Source: Rariloculus sp963665575 (GTDB lineage: Bacteria > Pseudomonadota > Gammaproteobacteria > Steroidobacterales > Rariloculaceae). Taken from it: a DNA stretch of 64,000 nucleotides. The stretch is taken from assembly GCA_963665575.2 (NCBI GenBank), contig CAXXDW010000003.1, positions 434,001 to 498,000 of the forward strand, given 5' to 3'. The notes under the pieces are model-generated. The model was not told the DNA's origin. It searched no databases and saw nothing but the letters and a program-made list of their open reading frames with translations. A program made the translations under genes and the position numbers. Positions 1-7,960 of this stretch are shown here, in pieces (position 1 is the first letter of the stretch; each line of letters starts with the position of its first letter).

Positions 1-217
1 CGCGCCCGAACAACAGGTGCCGAATTTCCTGATTGAACGCTACACTCTCAGAAGCGATCGCATGTGCTTCGGGCAAGGTCTCCAGGCCGACAATCCTGTC
101 GCGTATGCCGGCAAGCCACTTTGCGGCGTAGACGGGATTCTCCAATTTCAGCCAGTCATGCGCCTTTCGGATGTCGTCTTCGGCATGGGGCGTGATGACG
201 ACCCGGTAGTGCTTCAC
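1..217 (-). CDS. RelE/ParE-type toxin, 3' end cut by the window
   Basis: Partial gene read leftwards from a GTG at 217-215, which overlaps the antitoxin stop by four bases (GTGA). About 72 codons are visible. The N-terminus (V-K-H-Y-R-V-V-I-T-P-H-A) followed by the helical stretch AEDDIRKAHDWL and the later LFGR-type strand fit the ParE/RelE toxin fold, which either poisons gyrase or cuts mRNA. The sequence alone does not say which. The overlap with a Phd/YefM-like antitoxin upstream is the normal layout for this class. The C-terminus lies outside the window, so catalytic residues cannot be checked. Confidence 0.75.
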   Translation of the reverse strand, partial: MKHYRVVITPHAEDDIRKAHDWLKLENPVYAAKWLAGIRDRIVGLETLPEAHAIASESVAFNQEIRHLLFGR

Positions 218-492
218 GCGTCGCCGGCGCCGATCGTTTCGAAGAACTCGCCGGCTTCGACGCCCTCCCCGCGGCGGGCTTGTTCCAGTCCCTTGCCGAT
301 GTCGGCAGCGGTCAGGGCGAACTCGACCCGCTCCTGCTGACGCTGCCAGGCCGCAGCCTCCATGACGACCAGCGCCGGCTTTCCATTGACCGTCAGCACC
401 GCAGGTCTCCCGGTGTCCCGGAGGTGGGACAGGAAACGAGTGGTTTCGCGCTTGAATTCGGTCAGCGGACGAATGTCCTTGGTGATATCCAT
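214..492 (-). CDS. Phd/YefM-family antitoxin
   Basis: Protein of 92 residues starting at the ATG at 492 (MDITKDIRPLTEFKR). An upstream in-frame start exists but would run through the promoter palindrome. The IRPLTEFKRE region, the following LRDTGRPAVLTVNGKPALVVM strand and the helical C-terminal half match the Phd/YefM fold: an N-terminal DNA-binding part that represses the operon and a C-terminal part that wraps the toxin. It overlaps the downstream toxin by four bases, so the two are translationally coupled. A perfect palindrome sits about 30 bases upstream and is the likely autoregulatory site. Confidence 0.8.
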   Translation of the reverse strand: MDITKDIRPLTEFKRETTRFLSHLRDTGRPAVLTVNGKPALVVMEAAAWQRQQERVEFALTAADIGKGLEQARRGEGVEAGEFFETIGAGDA

Positions 493-521
493 AACGTTCT
501 CATCTTTCGCGCATCCAATAA

Positions 522-538
522 AGTGCAAATATAGCACT
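522..538 (-). promoter_or_regulatory. Palindromic operator over the toxin-antitoxin promoter
   Basis: On the minus strand the sequence is AGTGC-TATATTT-GCACT, a perfect 5-bp inverted repeat around a TATATT that would serve as the -10 box of the antitoxin gene. Phd/YefM antitoxins bind short palindromes overlapping their own promoter, so this is the likely autorepression site. The -35 box is not clear. Confidence 0.5.
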
Positions 539-1014
539 GTTCTGTCTGTGCAAGCGCGGCTTGAGCGCTGCGCCGGGCTGCTTGAGGCGCTCGGACATTG
601 GGTGTGTAGAGGACGAGATCGTGAGCGGCTCCCGCTGTACCTATTCGAGAAGTTGGCCGAACTTGGTCTTGTCCTGGGACGCGGAAATGTCTTGTTCCAT
701 CGTCGGTGTATCTGTCATGGACTGAATCCGATCATTGTGAATCAAACAGTTGTTTCGATCAGGATGACATGTTGGCTGTACCGCAGCATTCTTGCTGCCG
801 TTCTCGCCGTATTTCCCGTTCCCAGGCGACCGCGTCTTTCGGGCCCAGGGCAAGTAGATTCTGCAGGCGCTCGAGTGCAACGAGAGCCGGGGATTCCCTC
901 ACGAGCGTCTGTTGTGCCGCCGTCCGGATGACGGGTCGCGATTTGTAGTGGGTCATGGTCAATCGCCAGCGGATCACTTAACCTGCGCATAGCTTACTCC
1001 GGGCGCCAGGCATC
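539..1014. other. Intergenic stretch with no convincing gene
   Basis: Several short open frames exist. The best is on the minus strand, about 956-759 (65 codons, first residues MTHYKSRP), with an Ala/Leu/Arg-rich composition that could be a small helical protein. It lacks a recognisable Shine-Dalgarno sequence and a known family, and overlapping frames on both strands look equally plausible. I do not call a gene here. The stretch holds the divergent promoters for the antitoxin (left) and the SnoaL-repeat gene (right). Confidence 0.4.
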
Positions 1015-3171
1015 ATGAAATTCAAGTCGACGGTCTCGATCTTCGGAATGTTTGCGAGCATTCTTGGCGCCTTCGCTCAGTCGGCGAACGCTCAGGACGG
1101 CGGCGCGGCGCGTGACGTTGACTTCGCACTGCACCAACGCATGGACCGCCTCGAGGCCGAAGTCGAACGCGGCGAGGACCTCAGCGCCATCAAGCGCTTG
1201 CAGCGCACGTACGGCTACTACCTCGACAAGGGGATGTGGACCGACCTTGCGGAGCTTTTCACCGATGACGCTGTCGCGAATTATCCGGCCGGCGTCTACA
1301 TCGGCAAGCCGAGCATCACGCGGCATCTGTACCTCAACGTCGGCGCCGTCGAAATGGGCGAGACCGGGCTCGGCGACGGGCGCTTCTACGACCACATGAA
1401 CCTGCAGCCCGTCGTGCACCTCGATCCGGGCGGCCAAACGGCCTCCGGACGCTGGCGCGCGATGGCGATGTTCAGTCGCTTCGGCGGCGGCGCGACCTGG
1501 GCCGAAGGCATCTACCAGATGGGCTACGTCAAGGAGGACGGTATCTGGAAGATCGGGACACTCGACTACCACTCGGGCTTCGGCGCGCCCTACTCCACCG
1601 GCTGGGTCGATCCGGGCGAAAGACGCGCGCGCGGGCCGCGCAACCTGCCGCACCCGGCCGACCGCGAGCGCGACATGCCCTGCGAGGGATTCCCCGACGC
1701 CTGTCTCGCGCCGTTCCACTACGAAAATCCCGCCACGGGCGGCGGCGGTCACGTCTGGACCGACTCCGAACCTGTTCCCTCGGTACGGCGCGGCGATGCG
1801 TCAGACCGCGCTCAAGACCTTGCGCGGCGCGCGAGCCTGCTCCGGGACGAGCAGGAGATCGAGAATCTGCAGAGGATCTACGGCTATTACCTCGACCGGC
1901 GCATGTGGGACCACGTCGCGGACCTCTTCACCGACGACGGTACGATCGAGCTGAGCTTGCGCGGGGTATACGTCGGCCGCCAGCGCATCCGCGAGTCTCT
2001 CGAACTGCTGGGCCCGGCGGGCCTCGGTCATGGCGAACTCAACGACCATATGCAGTTGCAGATCGTCGTCAACGTTGCACCGGATGGGCTCACCGCGCGA
2101 TCGCGCAGCCGCGAGTTCGCCCAGACCGGCGTGTACGAAGAACACGGCGCCTGGAGCGCCGGTATCTACGAGAACAGCTACGTCAGGCAGGACGGCAAGT
2201 GGAAGATCCGCTCGCTGCGCTTCTACCCAACGTTCATCAGCGACTACGAGCACGGTTGGGGACAGGACGCGCAACAGCCGGCAGGCGTCAGCACCGAACT
2301 GCCGCCCGACCGGCCGCCGAACGACGTTTACGAGATCTATCCCGCGGCGCACATCCCGCCGTATCACTACCGCAATCCCGTGACAGGCGCCGAACCCGTC
2401 TATCCACGCGATGCCGGCCGACCGTCGCCTGAGGCGATCGCGGCCGCCAAGGCGCCCGTGCAGGCCGCGCGCATCGACGGACCACGAACGTTCGGGGACG
2501 TCGAATCGACGCTGGCCGAGGCCGAACGACTGATCGCGCGCGTCAAGGACTACCACGAAATCACGAACCTCGAATACGCGTACGGCTACTACCTCGACAA
2601 GAACCTCTGGAGCGACCTCGCGGATCTATTTGCCGAAGAAAGCTCGATGGAGCTGGCCCAGCGCGGGGCCTATGTCGGCCAAGACAACGTTCGCGACCTG
2701 TTGGAAGACGTTTTCGGCCGCGGCGGCGAAGGTCCGGTGGCCGGCCGGCTCGGCAACCATCTGCAGATGCAGCCGGTGATCCACATCGACGACGACGGCC
2801 AAACGGCGCGCATCCGGCTGCGCATGATGCAGCAACTCAATTTCGGCACGCGCGCGTCCATGGGCGCCGCGGTTTACGAGAACGCGGCCGTCAAGGAAAA
2901 CGGCGTCTGGAAATTCAGCAAGGTCCATGCGTTCAACACCTGGACCGCGGGCTACGAAGGTGGCTGGGCCCGAAACCCCGGCCGCAACCTGCCCGGACCG
3001 AGTGCAGACTATCCGCCTGATACGCCGCCGACGCTCGAATTCGAGATGTTTCCGAACGTCTATGCGCTGCCGTTTCACTACGACAACCCGGTCAGTGGCA
3101 GGGCGTCGAAGTGGCTGCCGCCTGAACCGGCCAGCGCCCCCACAACTGCGGCAACCCCGGCCGTGCCCTAG
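1015..3171 (+). CDS. Secreted protein with three SnoaL/NTF2-like domains
   Basis: Protein of 718 residues with a Sec signal peptide (about residues 1-26, ending QSANA-QD). Three homologous units follow. Each opens with a YGYYLD motif (near residues 65, 288 and 522) and continues as W-x-D/H-x2-A-x-LF-x(2)-D/E, then a G-x-Y-V/I-G strand, then an N/D-H-M/L-Q-x-QP/I-V strand. This is the SnoaL_4/nuclear-transport-factor-2-like fold, the cone-shaped pocket used by polyketide cyclases, dehydratases and ring hydroxylase small subunits. Single-domain members are usually about 130-170 residues, so this is a triplication. Each unit ends in a Pro-rich tail with an FHY-x-NPV/A-T/S-G motif. The substrate is unknown. 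Periplasmic location is inferred from the signal. Confidence 0.8.
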   Translation: MKFKSTVSIFGMFASILGAFAQSANAQDGGAARDVDFALHQRMDRLEAEVERGEDLSAIKRLQRTYGYYLDKGMWTDLAELFTDDAVANYPAGVYIGKPSITRHLYLNVGAVEMGETGLGDGRFYDHMNLQPVVHLDPGGQTASGRWRAMAMFSRFGGGATWAEGIYQMGYVKEDGIWKIGTLDYHSGFGAPYSTGWVDPGERRARGPRNLPHPADRERDMPCEGFPDACLAPFHYENPATGGGGHVWTDSEPVPSVRRGDASDRAQDLARRASLLRDEQEIENLQRIYGYYLDRRMWDHVADLFTDDGTIELSLRGVYVGRQRIRESLELLGPAGLGHGELNDHMQLQIVVNVAPDGLTARSRSREFAQTGVYEEHGAWSAGIYENSYVRQDGKWKIRSLRFYPTFISDYEHGWGQDAQQPAGVSTELPPDRPPNDVYEIYPAAHIPPYHYRNPVTGAEPVYPRDAGRPSPEAIAAAKAPVQAARIDGPRTFGDVESTLAEAERLIARVKDYHEITNLEYAYGYYLDKNLWSDLADLFAEESSMELAQRGAYVGQDNVRDLLEDVFGRGGEGPVAGRLGNHLQMQPVIHIDDDGQTARIRLRMMQQLNFGTRASMGAAVYENAAVKENGVWKFSKVHAFNTWTAGYEGGWARNPGRNLPGPSADYPPDTPPTLEFEMFPNVYALPFHYDNPVSGRASKWLPPEPASAPTTAATPAVP

Positions 3172-3256
3172 CAGCCCGTGGCAAAAGTCCCACTGCATGG
3201 GGCGGAAGACCGCCTCGCCGTTCTTGGTGCGACGCGGGACTTTCGCCACGGACTGC
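3171..3256. repeat. 86-bp palindromic MITE-like repeat, copy A
   Basis: The ends are 21-bp inverted repeats (3171-3191 and 3236-3256) that differ at only two positions and centre on GGC(A/G)AAAGTCCC. A near-full second copy lies at 46202-46286 and a half copy at 31675-31720, both in the opposite orientation. It starts at the last base of the SnoaL-gene stop codon. No target duplication is obvious. The size and long inverted ends fit a non-autonomous mobile repeat or a structured extragenic repeat. Confidence 0.6.
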
Positions 3257-3375
3257 CAGGCAGGCGCGCATGGGCCGGCGGCCGGCGCGACCCGCATTGA
3301 TTCGTGCCGAGGCCAGTGGGTATGCTAACCGGCATCGTCAGGAACGACGGCGAATCCGACAAGAGGCGTAACGAA

Positions 3376-4215
3376 GTGAACGGAACGAGCAACGCGGCAA
3401 TGACGATGTCCCGGCGCGTGTCGGCAACCGCCGCAACGGTATTGCTGTGCGGCCTGCAGGGCGCATCGGCGCAGGACACCGACGAAATCACCGTCGAGAT
3501 CGGCGAGTGCATAGAGATCGAGGCACCCGTGGAGCGGTTGGCTTGCTTCGCCTCACAGGTCGAGCAGGCGCTGAACGCGAGCGAAGCTGCAGAGTCCGGA
3601 GATGGCGCCGAGCAGGAAAATGCTCCCGCTGCCGACGAACCGGTGGTGGAGACCATCCCTTCTGAGCCAGCCGAGACGGAGCGGCCTGCTCCGGCGGAGG
3701 CTTCGCGAGCGGAGCCGGCCAGTCCGGCGGTTGCGAGCGAACAACCGGGCGACAGCGCAGGCGAGGACACGGAGCCGGCCAGCCCGACCGCTGAGACAGC
3801 GCGATCGGACGACAGTGACGGTCAGGAACCTGAGCCGGAAGCTGCAGTCGCAGTCGCAGTCGCAGTCGTGCCCGACGCTAACGCAGCAGCGGACGCCGAA
3901 GACCTGAACTGGTTTGAGCGGCGCCGTGCGCGCCGGGCCGCACGGGCGGCCGAACGCGAAGCCCAGGAACGGGCCGCAGCCGTCGAAGCGGCCGAGAACG
4001 AGATCCGCGCTACGATAACGGCCCTGCGACAGAGAGGGCCGAACTCCTGGCTCATCACTCTGGACAACGGGCAGATATGGGACCAGGTCAGACCGCAATG
4101 GTATCCGCTGAGACCCGGTCAGCAGGTCAGGCTATACCCGACCAACTGGGGCAGTTCCTACCGTCTCAGCGCACTGGAACGCGGCGGTTACATCCAGGTG
4201 ACGCAGGTGCGTTGA
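3376..4215 (+). CDS. Secreted Ala/Glu/Pro-rich protein with a conserved C-terminal domain
   Basis: I choose the GTG at 3376 because AAGAGG lies nine bases upstream and it gives a normal Sec signal (M-N-G-T-S..., cleavage near GASAQ). An ATG at 3304 is possible but weaker. The mature protein begins with a short Cys-containing segment, then about 110 residues of low-complexity Ala/Glu/Pro including a V-A repeat encoded by four tandem GCAGTC units. A basic helical stretch (ERRRARRAARAAEREAQER) follows, then about 70 residues with a beta-rich pattern (WLITLDNGQIW, YPLRPGQQVRLY). I cannot name the family. The architecture resembles envelope proteins with a flexible linker and a small C-terminal beta domain. 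Confidence 0.7.
   Translation: MNGTSNAAMTMSRRVSATAATVLLCGLQGASAQDTDEITVEIGECIEIEAPVERLACFASQVEQALNASEAAESGDGAEQENAPAADEPVVETIPSEPAETERPAPAEASRAEPASPAVASEQPGDSAGEDTEPASPTAETARSDDSDGQEPEPEAAVAVAVAVVPDANAAADAEDLNWFERRRARRAARAAEREAQERAAAVEAAENEIRATITALRQRGPNSWLITLDNGQIWDQVRPQWYPLRPGQQVRLYPTNWGSSYRLSALERGGYIQVTQVR
3844..3867 (+). repeat. Four tandem GCAGTC hexamers in coding sequence
   Basis: Four perfect hexanucleotide copies encode an Ala-Val run in the linker of the secreted protein. The repeat unit is a multiple of three, so copy-number change would alter linker length without breaking the frame. Confidence 0.8.
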
Positions 4216-4318
4216 CCGCAACTTGCAACGCTCACAGCGTCTGCTTGAGAGGGCGTCTCCACAGTAGCCGCCGACACGTCGATGCATGATCGGTCGCCGT
4301 CTCCGGATAAGCGCCTCC

Positions 4319-4861
4319 CTACGGAAAGTACTCGGCGGCGGCAAACGGCGTCCCCTGACGATCCTTTTCCGACAGTAGCGGAGTGCCGCTCAGAGGCCAG
4401 TCGATCGCAAGTGCAGTATCGTTCCAGAGAATGCATCGATCGTCTTCCGGCGCATGAAACTCCGTGCACTTGTAATGGACGTCGGCCGGTCCCGAGGTGA
4501 CGTAGAACCCGTGGCAGAACCCCTGCGGTATCCACAGTGCCTTGTTCTCATCAGCCGACAGCTGCTGACCGACCCATTGTCCGAAGTTCGGCGAACTCCT
4601 GCGCAGATCGACAGCCACATCGAAGATTTCTCCGCGCGTGACCCTGACGAGCTTCCCCTGAGGCTTGAGAAGTTGATAGTGCAGGCCGCGCAAGACGCCG
4701 TTCACCGAATGGCTGAAGTTGTCCTGCACGAAGTCGGCATCGATGCCGTGCCCTGCCAGCGCGCCGCGGCGCCAGGTCTCCATGAAGAACCCGCGCTCGT
4801 CGCCGAAAACTTCGGACTCGACGAGCAGGACATCGGGGACAATCGTCGGAACGGCCTTCAT
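4319..4861 (-). CDS. rfbC: dTDP-4-dehydrorhamnose 3,5-epimerase
   Basis: Protein of 180 residues, the usual RmlC length. It epimerises C3 and C5 of dTDP-4-keto-6-deoxyglucose in dTDP-L-rhamnose synthesis. Diagnostic features are DERGFFMETW (residues 21-30), the catalytic-His segment RGLHYQ (His61), QGKLVRVTRG after it, the cupin strands WIPQGFCHGFYV (110-121), YKCTEFH and the C-terminal WPLSGTPLLSEKD. Its ATG overlaps the stop of rfbB by four bases (ATGA), so the two are co-translated. The usual partners rfbA and rfbD are not in the window. The nearby glycosyltransferase and sulfotransferase suggest a surface glycan role. Confidence 0.95.
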   Translation of the reverse strand: MKAVPTIVPDVLLVESEVFGDERGFFMETWRRGALAGHGIDADFVQDNFSHSVNGVLRGLHYQLLKPQGKLVRVTRGEIFDVAVDLRRSSPNFGQWVGQQLSADENKALWIPQGFCHGFYVTSGPADVHYKCTEFHAPEDDRCILWNDTALAIDWPLSGTPLLSEKDRQGTPFAAAEYFP

Positions 4862-5910
4862 CGTTCGCTCGCGAACCTGGCAATCTCGGGCCGAGCGGCG
4901 GGCTCAAGCCACCGCGGATGCTCCAGGTACCATTGCACGGTCGCGTCGAGTGCGTCATCGAACTGTTCACGACGCTGCCAACCGAGTTCGCCGCAGATAC
5001 GTCCGTCGTCGACGGCATAGCGACGATCATGACCCGGCCGGTCGGCAACGAACTCGACGAGGTCGGCGTAGGCGCCTTCGGGGCGTGGCGAGCGGCGCTC
5101 GAGAATCGCGCAGATCGCTTCGATGATCGCAAGGTTTGTCAGCCCTGCCTGACCGCCGACGTTATAGATGCGGCCGGGTTGACCCGCTTCGAGGACCCGA
5201 CGCAACGCCCGGCAGTGGTCGTCGACATGAACCCACTCGCGTACATTGGCGCCGGTCCCGTAGACCGGCAGCGGGCGGCCGGCAGCGGCGTTCGCGACCA
5301 TCAGAGGAATCAGCTTTTCCGGGATCTGCCAGGGGCCGTAGTTGTTGCACGAACGGGTGATGAGCACCGGCAGTCCGTAGGTGCGATGCCATGCCCGCAC
5401 GAGATGATCGGCGGCGGCCTTGCTGGCGGCGTACGGCGAGTTCGGGGCGCAGGGCGTGGTTTCGCTAAAGGGCGGGTCATCCGGACCGAGGTCCCCGTAG
5501 ACCTCGTCGGTCGACACATGCAACAAGCGAAACGCGCATTGAGCCCGGGAATCGAGCGTACTCCAGTAGGCCAGGGCCGCATCGAGAAGGTTGGCGGTTC
5601 CGACAACATTGGTCTGGACAAACGGGGCCGGATCGGCAATCGAACGGTCGACGTGGGTTTCAGCCGCGAGATGCACGACAGAATCCGGACGATAAACGCG
5701 GAACAGCCGCTTGAGCCCACCTCTGTCGCGGATGTCGACGCGTTCAAAGACGTGGCGGGGACTATCGCCCACGTCTGCGAGCGCGTCGAGACTTCCGGCA
5801 TAGGTCAATGAATCGACGTTGATCACCGTCGATTCGGTCTCGCCGATCAGTTGGCGCACGAGCGCGGAGCCGACGAAGCCCGCACCGCCCGTTACGAGTA
5901 GAGTCCCCAT
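4858..5910 (-). CDS. rfbB: dTDP-glucose 4,6-dehydratase
   Basis: Start at the ATG at 5910 (MGTLLVTGGAGFVGS); an in-frame start at 5982 would add a segment with no homology. Extended SDR enzyme of 350 residues that makes dTDP-4-keto-6-deoxy-D-glucose. It has the Rossmann motif GGAGFVG (residues 8-14), VHLAAETHVDRSI, the STDEVYGDLG active-site segment, the catalytic YxxxK in PYAASKAA (about residue 160), then SCNNYGPWQIPEKLIP and a DDHCRAL segment, all typical of RmlB. It precedes rfbC with a four-base overlap. The start lies only about 78 bases from that of the divergent TPR glycosyltransferase, so they probably share a promoter region. Confidence 0.95.
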   Translation of the reverse strand: MGTLLVTGGAGFVGSALVRQLIGETESTVINVDSLTYAGSLDALADVGDSPRHVFERVDIRDRGGLKRLFRVYRPDSVVHLAAETHVDRSIADPAPFVQTNVVGTANLLDAALAYWSTLDSRAQCAFRLLHVSTDEVYGDLGPDDPPFSETTPCAPNSPYAASKAAADHLVRAWHRTYGLPVLITRSCNNYGPWQIPEKLIPLMVANAAAGRPLPVYGTGANVREWVHVDDHCRALRRVLEAGQPGRIYNVGGQAGLTNLAIIEAICAILERRSPRPEGAYADLVEFVADRPGHDRRYAVDDGRICGELGWQRREQFDDALDATVQWYLEHPRWLEPAARPEIARFASER

Positions 5911-5987
5911 TCGAATATCATGGCCGGCAAGGAGCCTGCAATGATACGCGCCAACGCAACGCCGCTCCCAGATCGCAAGCACGAGCC

Positions 5988-7748
5988 ATGCCGTTGAACG
6001 TCGGCGACGCTTTCGCGCTCGCGTTGCGTCACCATCAATCCGGCCAACTTGCCGAAGCGGAGCGCGGCTACAGGCAGATCCTGCAGGTGCAGCCCGGGCA
6101 CGCCGATTCCCTGCACCTGCTCGGCGTCATCGCACTGCAGACGGGCAACCCCGAGCCCGCGCTCGACCTGATTCAGCGTGCCGTGGCCCTTCGGCCCGAC
6201 GGCGCGATCTACCGCAACAACCTGGGCCAGGTGCTCGAGCGCCTCGGACGCGTCGACGATGCCGCACGCGCCTACGAGGCGGCCATCGAACTCGATCCGC
6301 GCGACGCAGAACCCGTCAACAACCTGGGGCGGATCCTCGAACGGCAGGAAAGGCTGACCGATGCCGAGACGCACTACCGAAAGGCGATCGCACTCAACGC
6401 GCAATACGCGGAGCCCGAAATCAACCTCGGCAATGTCCTCAAGGACCGGGGCGAACTCGACGGGGCCATCGCGGCCTATCGGCGCGCGATTGCGCTTCGC
6501 CCGGACATGTCCGTGCTGCACAGCAATCTGCTGCTGACGCTGCACTACCATCCGGACCATTCACCCGCCGACATCGCGCGCGAGCACAGGCAATGGGCCG
6601 AGCGGCACGCGGTACCACTCGCGGCCGCACAGCGACCGCACGAAAACGACCCGAAACCTGAGCGACGCTTGCGGGTCGCTTACGTGTCGCCGGACTTTCG
6701 CGAACATCCTGTAGCCCGTTTCATCCTGCCGCTGCTCGAGAATCATGACCGGAGACGGTTCGAGGTTTTTGCCTACCACGACATTGCACGGCAGGACGAG
6801 GTCACGAAGCTGGCCCGCAAGCACGTCGACCAATGGCGAGACATCGCAGATCTCACCGACGAACAAGCCGCGGACAGGATCCGCTCCGACGGCATCGACA
6901 TCCTCGTCGATCTCACGGCGCATTCCGGGCGCAACCGACTGCTGGTCTTCGCGCGCAAGCCGGCTCCGGTTCAGGTCACCTATCTCGCCTACTGCAGTAC
7001 GACCGGCGTGGACGCGATCGACTACCGCCTGACCGACCGGTTTCTGGATCCACCCGAAGACGACACGAGCCACTATTGCGAACGTTCCGTCCGCTTGCCT
7101 GACTGTTACTGGTGCTATTCGCGACCGCCGCTGCCGGCTGACCGCCTGCCGTCAGGCGAGCGGCGGCCCGGCCCGCCGACGTTCGGCTGCCTGAACAATT
7201 TCGCCAAGGTCACGGACCCGACGCTCGAACTCTGGATGCAATTGCTCGGGCGCGTGCCGGAAACCCGCCTGCTGCTCTACGCGCGCTCAGGGCAGCATCG
7301 CGAGCGCGTTCGCAGGTTCATGCTTCGAGCGGACGTGGCCGAGTCGCGAGTGGAGTTCGTCGGCCGGCAGCCTTTCGAGGAGTATCTGGCAAGCTGGCGC
7401 GCAATCGATGTGGCGCTCGACCCGATACCGTTCGGCGGCGGGACGACCACCTGCGATGCGCTCTGGATGGGGACGCCGGTGGTCACGCTCGCGGGCCGCA
7501 CGGCCGTGTCACGCGGCGGTTCGAGCATTCTGGGCAACATCGGTCTCGGCGAACTCGTATGCCGGCACGAGGAGCAATACCTTGATCTGGCGGCGAGTCT
7601 GATCAGCGATGGCGATCGGCTGGCAGCGCTGCGGCGTGAACTGCGCAGCCGGCTCGAAGGCTCAGTGGTCATGGACACCGTAAGGTTCACCCGCGGGGTC
7701 GAGGCCGCATTCAGGGAAATGTGGCGCAGGTGGTGTGCGAACCGATAA
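5988..7748 (+). CDS. TPR-containing O-GlcNAc-transferase-like glycosyltransferase (GT41/SPINDLY type)
   Basis: Protein of 586 residues. About residues 5-185 are five tetratricopeptide units (for example A-E-x-x-Y-R-x-I-L-x-x-x-P and D-A-A-x-A-Y-E-A-A-I-E-L-D-P). From about 225 to the end is the GT41 catalytic module: LRVAYVSPDFREHPV, DGIDILVDLTAHSGRNR, APVQVTYLAYCSTTG, FGCLNNFAKV, then the donor-binding DPIPFGGGTTTCDALWMGTPV segment. This matches the bacterial SPINDLY/O-linked N-acetylglucosamine transferase family, which modifies Ser/Thr of proteins with GlcNAc or a deoxyhexose. It faces rfbB divergently, so a protein-glycosylation or glycan-assembly role with dTDP-sugars is plausible. Acceptor and donor are not known. 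Confidence 0.88.
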   Translation: MPLNVGDAFALALRHHQSGQLAEAERGYRQILQVQPGHADSLHLLGVIALQTGNPEPALDLIQRAVALRPDGAIYRNNLGQVLERLGRVDDAARAYEAAIELDPRDAEPVNNLGRILERQERLTDAETHYRKAIALNAQYAEPEINLGNVLKDRGELDGAIAAYRRAIALRPDMSVLHSNLLLTLHYHPDHSPADIAREHRQWAERHAVPLAAAQRPHENDPKPERRLRVAYVSPDFREHPVARFILPLLENHDRRRFEVFAYHDIARQDEVTKLARKHVDQWRDIADLTDEQAADRIRSDGIDILVDLTAHSGRNRLLVFARKPAPVQVTYLAYCSTTGVDAIDYRLTDRFLDPPEDDTSHYCERSVRLPDCYWCYSRPPLPADRLPSGERRPGPPTFGCLNNFAKVTDPTLELWMQLLGRVPETRLLLYARSGQHRERVRRFMLRADVAESRVEFVGRQPFEEYLASWRAIDVALDPIPFGGGTTTCDALWMGTPVVTLAGRTAVSRGGSSILGNIGLGELVCRHEEQYLDLAASLISDGDRLAALRRELRSRLEGSVVMDTVRFTRGVEAAFREMWRRWCANR

Positions 7749-7820
7749 CGCGTTGAGATGATCGTGCACAGCATGCGCAACGGGTCTACTGCTCCGCGGT
7801 CGCTGGATCGATGAAGGAAA

Positions 7821-7960
7821 CTCCAGGCGTGACCTCAAGGCGCGCCATGTGCGTGCGGCGCGTAAGGTGTCGTTACCGGACCAGGAGGAACGCCAAGCGT
7901 GGCCTCAAGGCGTGCCATGTGCGTGCGGCGCGTAAGGTGCCCTTACCGGACCAGGTGGTA
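7821..7960. repeat. Tandem duplication of a 70-bp unit at the 3' end of a gene
   Basis: Bases 7821-7890 and 7891-7960 align end to end with 8 mismatches in 70. The right copy contains the last six codons and the stop of the minus-strand TonB-C-like gene (stop at 7943-7945). The left copy is the same gene end, now noncoding and drifting. It is an old tandem duplication. Confidence 0.85.

Noticed and set aside
641..977. Two overlapping small minus-strand frames near the left end
   Set aside because: No Shine-Dalgarno sequence, no motif and conflicting frames; I left the stretch as intergenic.
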